DNA of 64,000 nucleotides. It comes from Micromussa lordhowensis. Taxonomy: Eukaryota > Cnidaria > Anthozoa > Scleractinia > Lobophylliidae. The stretch spans positions 1,678,501 through 1,742,500 of the forward strand of contig OZ026604.1 of assembly GCA_964020085.1 (NCBI GenBank), given 5' to 3'. The stretch's first letter is position 1; the number at the start of each line of letters is the position of its first letter. The notes beneath the pieces are model-generated. The model was not told the DNA's origin. It ran no database searches and worked only from the letters and a program-made list of their open reading frames with translations. This document shows, in pieces, positions 1 through 11,200 of this stretch. The position numbers were made by a program, and so were the translations under genes.

Positions 1-96
1 TCATCAGCTCTATATTTTGTTAAGTTTTCGACTCGGTGCGCGCGCTTGAAAATGACGTGGCACGCGCGTGACCAATGAATAGCGTGCGCACTAGAG

Positions 97-129
<33 letters not shown>

Positions 130-136
130 GAATTTA

Positions 137-227
137 CACTACTTATGATATTTGAAAATTTTCTCAAAATTGCACGAGTCTTTAGGCGAGTACAATTTGA
201 AAGAATTTTCAAATATCACAAGTAGTG
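137..227. repeat. Short foldback element, family A, copy 1
   Basis: Inverted repeat with arms starting CACTACTTATGATATTTGAA and ending in its complement before AGTAGTG. A truncated second copy lies at 51107-51171. Confidence 0.7.
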
Positions 228-356
228 AAAAAATCCTTAATTGCTCGAGCTTTCATACGATTACTCATTTATTATATGATTGAGAAAATTCAAACTCGCG
301 ATAAATTGGCCTGCTTGCGTTCGACAAAGAACGCCTTCCTAATGCAGTCGAAATCG

Positions 357-668
357 TGATTTTTGGACTATTTATTATCCAACTCTGCTTCCTAGAGTAC
401 AAATATCACGCGAAACGAGTACAAATAACAGATATATGTACTCGCCTCATTCCTCCCGGCCGCGTGAAGCTCAAAACCTTAGCAAGTCAGAATTTTGGGA
501 AAAGAAATCGTTGGATAATAAATCTCTTATTAGATGTTTTGGTGTGTAGTATCGCTGTATATTTTTACTCGTTGTTTGTACTTTGACTCGCCCTACGGGC
601 TCGTCAAAATACTGCACAACTCGTAAAAATATACAGTGATACTACACACCAAAACGTCTAATAAGATA
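357..668 (+). repeat. Foldback/MITE family B, copy 1
   Basis: A 300-bp element beginning TATTATCCAACTCTGCTTCC and ending in a hairpin whose arms read TTTTGGTGTGTAGTATC and its complement (about 528-665). An almost identical inverted copy is at 25774-26069, and a fragment of its outer end recurs at 24591-24616. Confidence 0.85.
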
Positions 669-1391
669 TATGTATTTGCCCCCCCCCCCCGAAAAGTTAT
701 TGAAGAGGGGTAAATGACGTCATTTTCATCGACCATGTGCTTTGTTTCTAGCGGGAGTCGAGTTCCACTTTTTGCCTCGCGTTTGGTGAGCTTGCTTGTC
801 GAGTTTGAATTTCTCTTCGCGTTTGGTATGCCTGTTTGTTTTATTTGCTAACGAACGAGTTTGAATCGCCTTGGCTTTGGGAACAGCCATATTTTGATTG
901 CATTTGTTGCTTAGTATAGCTCCAGTCGCGACAGATAGCTGTCATTATCCGGTCGAATATTGTTTGGAATCGATGGAAAAGTACTCTGAAAGCAAGATCC
1001 ATAAGAATGAGTTGAACCAAGGAACGGCAAATTACGTAAATGAGGGGAAATACTCGAATCAGTCGCCCAGAGTTTGTTTACGATAAACGAATACGCGATT
1101 GCAAATGTTTACTTGTATTTGTGTTAAAGTACTTCTTCCTTTGCTTTTGCTTTTCCTGTAATACGTTCCTTTTAACTAAGATTAGCAGATTTCATTTATT
1201 TTATTGTTCCTGGTCCGCCTCGACTAGCTTTTGCTACCTGCGGCGCCAGGTCTGTTAGTAATGTATTCTGCAAAAATGAAAAAGGTTGTCTTGTCTAAAG
1301 TTGTCTTGTCTTGTCTTGTCTTCCAGCTTAGAATAATGTACGTAAAAAATACATGCTTTTCTTTTCATTACCTTTTGTGTTGTGAGAATAT

Positions 1392-1881
1392 TTAGCTTGC
1401 CGTCACGCAACGTATCAACAAATCGTTGTTTATACAGGGGACCTCTTTACTGGCATGGGCTTTGACATGTCTATGCATATCTGTCTGTAAAACCTCGGTT
1501 GTTGATGGAAAACGTTGATTTTAGCAAAAGACAGAGGTTGGAAGTCAGCTAGTGAAATCATTTAAGGTGTATATACTGAAGTGAGGGCGTCGAACGCACT
1601 CTCATAATCTTTGATTACTACTAGTATAATAATCTGTTAGATTTCTTCTGCTTACCGCGCCTGAATCTTTTCCAGCTTTCTTCTGTTTCTGTTTTTTTTG
1701 TTTAGCTTGTACAGGGTTTTTTACCTCCGCGGTATTATTACTTTTTCCAGTCCCTTTCCGACCAGCCGTCCCAGGTCTCTGCCCTACAAATACCGATGAC
1801 ACGGAAGAGGACAGTGCGTTGAAAGACTGAGCCACGGAGTTTTTCAGATTCTGTGCTTTTTGCTCAGCGTCCTTCTTTCCT
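1392..1881 (-). CDS. 3' end of an unrecognised gene (two candidate coding exons)
   Basis: I do not recognise this gene. The best exon is 1626-1881: it follows a good acceptor (pyrimidine tract then CAG) and ends at GCG before a GTAAGC donor. It encodes about 85 residues: a polar start (GKKDAEQKAQNLKNSVAQSF), a Ser/Val stretch (SSSVSSVFVG), then a lysine-rich tail (KQKKQKQKK) that suggests a nuclear or nucleic-acid-binding protein. A phase-compatible final exon at 1392-1484 follows a TTTTACAG acceptor and encodes 30 residues with an H-x-x-x-H cluster (HRHVKAH) and two later cysteines, then TAA. If the donor is not used, the first exon reads through to RRNLTDYY and stops at about 1602. The incoming phase is 2, so at least one upstream exon exists; I could not place it with confidence (a weak candidate is near 2150-2260). 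Function unknown. Confidence 0.4.
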
Positions 1882-2440
1882 CTGGAAACGAGAGAAACAA
1901 AATTAAAACAGTGGTATCCATTTTTTGTATTAAATTAGTTGCTTAGACAATCTGAATGCTTTGTTTTCCATCTCTCTAGGCTCTCACGTGGCGTAGAAGA
2001 CACAGTTGACGTAAAACAATAGTGAACAAAAGGACAAAATAACGAGGAAAACAAAAAAATATATATTTGCGAGACGGTGTTCTATTGTGACGTTGTCCTG
2101 TGTCTTCTATACTCGACCTTCCGCTTGTAAAAGAGAGAAAATGCTAAGAAAAGAAATATCGAAAACTTGACGTGCAAATAATTTCAAGCGAACCTCGTTC
2201 ATATCTTCTCTTTGACTATAACTTTGCAAGGCTGCTTTCAGTCTAAAACGCATCCGAGGACACGATATACGAGGACTGGTTAAATGTCCATCCCATTTTA
2301 CAACACAAAACATATTGAAACTCAGAAACAGTATTGTAAGTGGAGCAACGATGTGGAAATTAAAAGGAGACAGGATTAGTATTCGGTATAGGAGCTGGAG
2401 TGACTGGTTCAATTTTGTTACCAAGATATTGGCCGTAAAG

Positions 2441-2838
2441 GCGGCGAAATACGAGATTCAAAAACCTTCAACTTGTCGCGCAACATTGTTTCGTTGCAAG
2501 ATTTTGTCGATGTTTCGCGTTTTTCACCTTGCGTGATCAACTTGACCCTGCAGGTTGAAGAAATGTGGCGCGCTGATTGGTTGATTTGTTAGGGCACGAG
2601 TAAATTTGTTGCGCGACAAGTTGTGAATTTGATGAAAAACGAGCAACAAAGCCAAAGTTTGTTGCTCAAAGTAGACCCGCGCTCTACTTTTCGCAACAAC
2701 TTTCTTCAACCGCAACAAATGATTTTGTTGCGCGACAAGTTGATCACGCAAGGTGAAAAACGGGAAACATCGACGAAAACTTGCAACGAAACAATGTTGC
2801 GCAACAAGTTGAAGGTTTTTGTATCTCGTATTTCGCCG
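2441..2838. mobile_element. Foldback MITE with long terminal inverted repeats
   Basis: Outer ends GGCGAAATACGAGAT and ATCTCGTATTTCGCC are complementary, and the arms continue for about 100 bp (TTCAACTTGT..CGCAACATTGTTTCGTTGC). The interior is rich in repeats of the word GCAACAA. It has no coding capacity. Confidence 0.85.
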
Positions 2839-2899
2839 TCTTAAAACAGGGTGGCAACAAGCACAACAAGTTGTACGAGGGGGAATGAATACAGAGTTT

Positions 2900-3115
2900 G
2901 AGGGGTTTATTCCCCAGAGCCTCGTGCTAAGGTCTCTTGTTTTAGGCTAAATTTTAATATATCGAAATTGGCCTACTTTCAACCTAACACATTAGACCTC
3001 AGCACGAGGCTCTGGGTAATAAACTCCACAAGCTCTGTAGTTATTCCCCAGAGCCTGGTGCTGAGGTCTAGTGTTTTAGGCTGAATTTTAATACATCAAA
3101 ATTGGCCTATTGCCG
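2900..3115. repeat. Direct and inverted repeat cluster
   Basis: The sequence from TTATTCCCCAGAGCC to AATTGGCCTA occurs twice in direct orientation (about 2907-2975 and 3043-3109). An inverted partial copy (GACCTCAGCACGAGGCTCTGG) lies between them. Confidence 0.75.
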
Positions 3116-3199
3116 GTTTTCAGTGTCACGCCATTCAAAATAAAAATCAAAACTGTTCAATAGATAAAGTTCAGAATCTGAGAAAAGAAAGAAGGTAAC

Positions 3200-3244
<45 letters not shown>

Positions 3245-3675
3245 CCGCAAGATATGCGGAGAGGCTTTTCCCCAAAATTTATAGAGATTTCTATAAATTT
3301 TGGGGAGACGCCATGTTGGTGCCCATCCGGATGGGCACCAACATGGCGGCCGGAAACCAACAGAAACACCTGTCACTGAGTTTTGTTACAAAAGGGGAAA
3401 TTTATCTCTCGAGGAACTCAAAAACGATTAAAATAGTACTTTTTCCAATACAAGAACTGTTCAGATGGCCAAATTTCCCGAAATAAGTCCCGAAATAAGT
3501 CACTTTTTAAACACCTCGGCTTTCATGTAAATGCCGCGTCACGCAAAGGCTTAGAAATTCAACCGTAGTCCATCACAAAATCAAGAACCCATTCGGAACA
3601 AAAATTTGTATGAATATCATCATTGAAGTAAAATATCAGGAGGATCAATAGTGACGTCATGTGAAAACCGGCAAT
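3109..3675. mobile_element. TIR element with internal perfect palindromes
   Basis: Terminal inverted repeats ATTGCCGGTTTTCA at both ends. Inside are a 36-nt palindrome (3270-3305) and a perfect 38-nt palindrome (3310-3347). No transposase frame was seen. Confidence 0.7.
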
Positions 3676-6600
3676 TCAAATCGATTTTTTTACACTTATT
3701 TTAGTAACATAAATTTCACTCAATTGACGTAGTTATAAAATCAGATTACAGTGCGACTACAACCAAGGCCACCCGACAAAAAGTTCCACAAATTTATCAA
3801 ATTAAAATCGCGGAGTTTAACAATAGTTTTCCAACAAATTAATTTTGTAATCAAGCTGTACATCACAAAGGCAGCAGATTTGTGGTCATTTTGGATAATT
3901 TGTTAGAAAACGATTGTTAACCTCCACGGAAAGTGTGAGCAAAAGCTTTCGAGTTGGCCACTACCACAGTAAAATTATCAAGGATTAGACAGTGGGACAT
4001 ATTGACTTAACCTAAACTTAACTTGACTTAACTAAATATAACAGAAACTAATATATCTATTTTTGATTCTCATATCTGGCTACAGAGGAGAAACTACTTA
4101 TATTCTTTCTTAGATTGATTGAAAGGTACAGTTTGTGACCTTTTTTTCGAAATCTAACTAGCAATGTATGGTAGAAATAATAATGTACATGTTGATCAAA
4201 GTTAGGAATCGCACGCGAGTAGAAAGTTTCAAACAAGTTGTAATAGTTAATTTTCACTGACGAGTAAGGACTTGAATATGTCCCTGAAATAAACAAAACG
4301 TAGAAAGGAGAACTCCGGGTGCAATTTGTTTTTTTATTCAATTGAACTTCAGTCACGTAAAGCCAGTTAAATTGGCGCGAGTAAGTCGTTAATTGAAAGT
4401 GTTATCCTGGGAAAATTGGAAACTAACCCTTGGGATGCCCTCTATCCTGAACATTTACCACTACTTTGAAAATATTTTTCGACCAGCTTACCTGGCTAAT
4501 CTCATTCTCAGAAACAAGCACATCACCTCGCAGATTTTTCACATTGTAGCGTTCAAGTAACACTGCTTATCTGCTCATTGCCGGGATTAGTACCGCGCGT
4601 GAATTATGACGTCACAAACAGCTCTGCGAAGACAATATTAATAATTGATAGTAATAATTTATTAATTTATATTGCACTTTTTAACATACAATGATCAAAA
4701 GCGCATTGCAATACTAAAACATACTAAAGATGTACATAAACTAACGTCACGAGAACAGAGAACATCGATTGCGGGTGTTAAAATACTTTTGGTAAAAGCC
4801 TTAGTGAAAATGAACACAGCCCGGGCTCAAAAACATTTCTTCCTCTTGCGCGCGAGTTAAATCTCCCTACAGCTCGCCCCGTGCGCGCGCGTTCCAGATG
4901 AAGTGAATCGTTCTACGTGATTGGTTAACCGAGTGGTAAACATCTAATCTCGAACCCACATCTCCACAATTCTAAGCTCGATCATTTTACTATTCATAGA
5001 ACCTTCCCTCGACCAGCGTCAAACTGATCTGGGTACTAGAATAGTGAACATCTTTTCATCTGCGAATAGACGTGATCAACACGTGGACAATGGTTGGATG
5101 CGTTTATGCACAAGGGGATATTATTATAAGCGGTTAAACCTCGGTGGGTTGCGATCGAAGGCTGCGCCCACGGTACAACTGGCAGTCAAAACCGAGTTGT
5201 TCTCCCGAAGCAACTCTATAGTGGTCTTTTCTTTCGCAGTAAACAGTAATACAGACAATGCTCAAGTTGCTCTGGCGTCTTCTAATACTTAACCAGAGAA
5301 CTCTGGGTTTAATTTGACGAGGAACATATTTTATTCAAAACAACACAACTATTTTATCCTGCCTAGCGATACTCGACGAGCAATCAGCTGGACGCGGCGA
5401 CCCATTTTTGGCGCCAAATCAAAACCTCGGGAGACACAAAATGTTTTTCACTTTCTGCAATCTGATATGGAATTTGATTTTGGAATTATAAATCGCTTTT
5501 CGTGAATATTCAATGCCGTCTCCAGTGAGATAAGTTGCCCAGCTTCAGTACCTTTCCTGTCAACACGCGTCAACATTCATTAAACGCCAGGCTTCGTCAG
5601 GACAGTTCAGTTTTTCCCGCCAGCTGAATCCTGATTGGTCAATTCAAATTTCAGGAGCACAGTCTGAGTCCACAAGCGCAAGGAAAGAAGATATTGACAG
5701 TGCCAAGAGTTACCTTGCCAACGGCTAGCTCAAGGCGATTTCCCGAAACCGAACGGCGTCAATAAAAGGACCCCAGCAATTTAAAAATGCAATATCAAGT
5801 AATTTATTGCCAGATTTGCTTACCTATTATCACCCTACTCCCTGTACAATCTTAACTTGAGTTCATTAAATAAAGCAGGCAGATATTGTAAGGAAATCTT
5901 TCAAGAGACATTTCAAGCGATGTACTTTCCTATCACGTTCAAATTACATAAAAGTGCCTTGTTTTCTTCTTTCGTTGTCAAAAGGTTTAAAATAATCTCT
6001 AATTGACGATGCAGAAAACAGAAATAAAGAAAGAGAAAAATCAAAAGCAACATTGCCCAAAAATAGAGAGAGCCAGTAAGTATTATAGCACAAATCAAGG
6101 ACTTATACAATTAAATTATTATTAAATACCCTTATTGCAGAGCTATTTCCAAGAAGTTTTCACCACTTCACTGTGAACAAGTTTCAGAATGCGCTAACAA
6201 AAATGTATGCAATTAAAGAAACAGCTTCAGAACGATTCCCTCGCCCACCCCTCCCTGGCGCTCTTGGCCATACTCTCCCCAAGCCCTGCTCTTTTACCAT
6301 CCCAGCCTCATTTATCTTCTTTCTCCTTTTCCAAGAACTTGAACACAATTTGGAAGTGTTGAAAACAACTTGAGACTCGATTCACCCTGAATATTCCGAT
6401 CCATAACCAACCCCCAGCAGAAGCTTTTGTCCCCAACAGAAACAGCATGCCTGAAATAGCACTGGTAAATGCTATACGCTACCCAAAGCACATCCGCAAA
6501 CTAACCCTTAAAATAATCAGTTTTTTATCACTACTACTTTATTTTAAAGCGGTAAAGCAACCCAAAGGCACCAACATAATTAAGAAATACAATCTACACT

Positions 6601-8232
6601 AATTTCACTCTGAAGCTCGATATCAAGAAAGGGTCGTGATTCCTCGGAAGGCCGTCGGCAGTCTTCGTCTTGAACGAAGCTACGACGTAAAAATACTCTC
6701 ACTTTGTATTGGGCGCAACATGGCGCTTCTAATGAAAAATTTTCTATAGCAGAAACCACAAATTTTATTGTTGCTAGAAGAAATTTAACCGTATTATTCC
6801 AGCTGTCATTATGAAACCCTATACTCATGTCTTTATCAAAGTATTACTCAATAATTCAATGTTCACACCCCCCGATAATTCAAACCCACTTTGGAAAACG
6901 TTCTTCCAGGTTTTTTTGGGAGGGAAGGGGGAAGAGGTACGGCATAGACTACCTCAGGGCTCCCCCTGACAAACTGAAACAATTTTCCTCCTCTTTTCAA
7001 TACCGTTATTACATCAAATAAATACTCCAAATTATAGTTTGCTCATTCTTAAATCTAATACCTAAAACTTTCAACGTCATCGAGTCCAACGACAGCAACG
7101 GTGACGTCACGACTGCTTGTCACTACTACGCATACTCCTACACTAGAGTCCGCATTGTCTACGCCGTCATGTAAAAGAAAGTCTTTGGGGAAGGAAATAG
7201 TTACAAAATACCCAATATTACATAAGCAGTTTCTGTTGTATCACACAGACAAGTGATCTATGGGCTGCGAATATGAACTTTTCTTACAGCTTTACCGTTG
7301 TATCAAAAACCGTATTAAATAAGTTGAACCGAAAGAAGCCTAACAAAAATAATAGAATAGTGAGGTGGATAAACACCAAAGAGGTTATAATAAATAAAAC
7401 AGTAACAACGATGGACAATTTTGGGGAGGATTGAGACAGATTACTCTAAAGATGAGCTTACAAAATTTCGGACTTAATTCGCCTGTGGGCACGAGATCGA
7501 GGTAAGGTCCGATCCAGTCTCCTTGCGTCACCGTTTGCTGTTGTCGGGCCGTACCGGAAATCCTAACTATTTCAAACTCCTTCGAACATTCTCTGAATGC
7601 AATTAAGAGTTAACGATCTGTTACAAAAATAAAATGGCCATTCTTGTACGGTGCTGATTTTTTTTGTAAAAAGTTGAGATGCCGTAACTGAATGACCAAG
7701 AGATAACCGCATAAGGCATTACGTTTTAGCAATTTGCAATTATTTGCGAAGTAATTTTCCTGATGCGACAAAATTTGCCACAAAATTACGGACAGTGTCA
7801 CTGGCGTTAAGATTCTCTGCCAAAATCTGACTTATCGACATAAGCTTTGATATTTTTCTGATGTAAATTTTGCCTCACTTTATTTTGAATAGAAAACACG
7901 ATAATTTTATATGATCCCACAAACAGCATGCAACTGATACACTGCCAAATCGTTATTGTAAATAAAAGCTTAGTAGCGCCGTGACAGCACCAGGTGTCAG
8001 TGGATAATTGCTTATCAGCACGTGAGGCATTATTTATTAAAGAAAATAGGCCCCCTATTGGGTTCGGTGGAACGCGAGACGAAAGCAACTCGCGAGATTC
8101 AAATCGCGCGCAAATCGCGCGAGTAGTCAAGCTGCCCGCGAATTTCACGCGACTTCCCTTCCGTTTCACGGCGATTCTCAAAAAACCCGGCTGAATGGAT
8201 AAGAATAATTGTAATTTTGTTATGAACTAAGA
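3676..8232. other. Intergenic stretch without recognised genes
   Basis: This is AT-rich DNA with short frames that lack splice signals or family resemblance. I found no gene I can support between the family elements on the left and the 3' end of ORP1. Confidence 0.5.
8033..8038 (-). terminator. Candidate poly(A) signal of ORP1
   Basis: AATAAA on the minus strand about 200 bp downstream of the ORP1 stop codon. It is the first canonical hexamer I found after the stop; no transcript evidence is available. Confidence 0.4.
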
Positions 8233-8238
8233 GGGAAG

Positions 8239-11200
8239 CTAAAAGATATCTGGGCAGATTTTCCAGTCTCTATTCCAGTAGTTTCCCGTGAACAGCCAGT
8301 CCATCTGTCCAGTGTACGGATTGATGTCTTCTTTGAACCATCTGTAAAGAACAAAACTCAATTTGTATGAGTAGCCGACAACAGACCATTTTACAATTGT
8401 GTGCTTAGTTACCTGGCCTGAGAATGCAAGCGAGGCTGAAGGTGACCTTGCCTTGATACAGACCTCTTTGCTTTTCTCATTTAAATGCCAGCTAGTTAGC
8501 ATAACAACAACTTCATTTACACAACAAAAGCAGCGAGCTTCAAAACAAGTTCACTTGCAGCATTACTGCCATTCAAAGGCCAGGTCACAGGCAACTGTAA
8601 AATGGTCTACTGCCCGTTTGCCCCACTTTAAAACTTCTCTACAATTTTTTTTCCAAGATTCATGCGCATTCTCCAGACTACGTATATGCACAAGTTAGTT
8701 GTACCTCCTTTAGAATCGTATGAGAACTTCTGTACTCGGCCGAGTCATTACCTTCTCACTCAATTCTTGCTTTAATTTCCAAGAACTTGAGAAAATTAGA
8801 AGTCAGAAGAAAGTTATGTTTTCCGCAAATCGTCTCACAAACTCCGGAAAATTTTCAAATCATAACCAGAGGAACCGAAGACATCCGAAGATTTCCGAAG
8901 ACTGCCGAGGATGACCCGAACACTTGCTTACCTGGGAATCCAGCGCTCATTCTTCTGTCGTTCTCTTCTCGCTGATCTTTGTTTGTCCTCAAGTCTTATT
9001 TTCTCCCTAGTAGCTGTGTCTACAGAGGAAGCAAATCATTATTTACAAATGAATGAATGAAGGAGCGTGGGAGCGAGCGAGAATGTGAATTGATAAATGA
9101 ATATGGAATTTCTTGTGTGGAAAAAAATCATGCAGTTTTGAAACATACATTACATGTTAAGGGACGAACCATTATTTTCTGAGGGGTGAGGGGAGGGGTT
9201 GGGCAATGTTTTGGGGCATGGAAACTTTAGGTGGTGCATGATTTTTTTGGTGGAAAATAGCTTGTGCAAGAATATATTTAAACTCAAACACCGGACTTGG
9301 TTAGTAGAAAGCACTTGCTCGTATTTTTTCCCCATGGCTCCCCTTTCAAGAGTTTTTTTCAGCAGTTTTTGCTGTGCAGGAATTTGTTTTGGAAATCCCT
9401 CCCCGACCCCACTCAACAAAAAAAAACATATGGTCCGTCCATAACGATGAATGACAAGTCGCGTACAATGCATTACAAACGCATGACCTAAGAATGACAT
9501 AACATAAATATGAAAAACAGTGAGTGAACGCTTTACCTGGGGTATCTTTTCTAGCTGTAGTCAATTTATTTTTATTAGAGTAATAATACAGTACTAATTT
9601 TTACTTTTAATATTTTCATTGTTGTAATTCCTTATTTTGAGCAAGTGTGAGTGCAAATAAAGAAAAAGAACACTGTATTGCATAATCTTACCTAAGTCGC
9701 CGTTTTCAAGTGCCCTACAATCTGGTCTAAGCCTTGAATCTGTTGGCGGTAACTGCCGATAACAACATTATACCTCTATGATTTCATATTCAATTCAAAT
9801 GGTGATTATTTATTTAGTACTTGTAAAACTTCTCTTTCGGAGCTTTTATCCATTAAGGGGTAAACTAGCGACAATGGAATCGTCGAGTAACAATACTCTT
9901 TAGTAAACCTGCGTGACCAAAAAACACACCAGTTGGTGGATTTTTCCCGCCATTTTTGCAGGCGAAAAGTCAACAGACTATCTGGCAGATGGTTCCCGCC
10001 ATGTTGGTTCAGTTGTGGATTTTCTCCATCCTTTTGATAGACGAGCAGACAAGAGGCCCGTACTTCCCCCCCGTTTTGACAGACGCGCAAGCAAACAGTA
10101 GACCCAATGACAGTCTTGACCGATTTTCCCGCCATTTAGACGCGCGACAGACGCTTGAGCAGACAGTAGGCCTGTTGGCCGATTTTTCCCGCCATTTTGA
10201 CGGGCGTGTTGACAATGGAGCTTTTACTGTATTTCCCCCGCCATTCTGACGAGTCAGCAGACACTGAGCAGCTGGGATATCTTTTCCGCCATTTTTCTGA
10301 ATAACGGCAAATGCCTTACCTTGGACTTTTGATCTTCGTGAAGTTCATTCAATTGCATCGCGTATGTAGTGAAATTATACATCTGTGTAAAATTTAAAAA
10401 AAGAAAAATTCGGTAAGACGAGACATAAATTGAAAAGAAACTACAAAACGGGTATTTTACTGTAGCCTTAAAATAACACCCGTCAGTCCTGATGAAACAA
10501 AACCAAAACGCAGAAAATACTTCTCCATGGTTCGACAAGATGAATAGTTGATGTTAATGTCATGAGTGACAAATTACTCCTTAATTTTGGCGCAACTTTC
10601 AGCATTAAAATACCATTTCACACGTGAAATTATAAAATTACCATAGCAACGTTTGGCGCGAAATTTCTGGATACAATAATTAAGTCAAAAGCGCACAATT
10701 TTAAGTGTAATTTTTCAGCCATAAAAGTTAAAATAATATACTCGTGACATTAAGAAATAATTTCACTTGCGTTTTACGGCGGGGGAAATTAGCTGAATTT
10801 TGACAAAACGCGCGTGAAATTATTTCCTCATTCCACTCGTCACCATTTGATGACCCATAGCCAATTGCAGAAACGTGAGAGGACTGGGACGAGTTTATTA
10901 TATTGATTAGATTGAAAATCTAAACATTTCAACTGAAGTGTAGCTGAATGAAAAGCTACCCGACCAAGTTTAAGAGTTTTCAGTGGAAAATTGTTCAAAT
11001 GGGAGCCTGGCAAAAGTTGCAAAATTCCTTACAAATCCTTATAATTTTGTGGCTTGTCTTCCCAATCCATACAAACTCTCTATAGTAGGTGATATTTGAA
11101 GAGCTACCATTTTGCCATTTTCCTCGTCTAAATCTCAATCTCAAATTTAGTTGATCTTTCATTTTAATAACGGAAATCAACCATACTCTTTCCCAGTGCT

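Noticed and set aside
2107..2424. A minus-strand frame containing LKAALQSYSQREDMNEVRLK
   Set aside because: Part of it (2150-2260) has an acceptor-like TTTTAG and a helix-like sequence and could be an upstream exon of the left-edge gene, but I could not link its phase or find a good donor.
7807..8181. A 124-codon minus-strand frame just 3' of ORP1
   Set aside because: It is composed of short GC-rich repeated words and low-complexity AT DNA, with no start context, splice signals or family match.
10840..11180. Minus-strand frames just downstream of ORP1 exon 27
   Set aside because: They do not connect in phase with the ORP1 exons and lack family resemblance; this is intron sequence.
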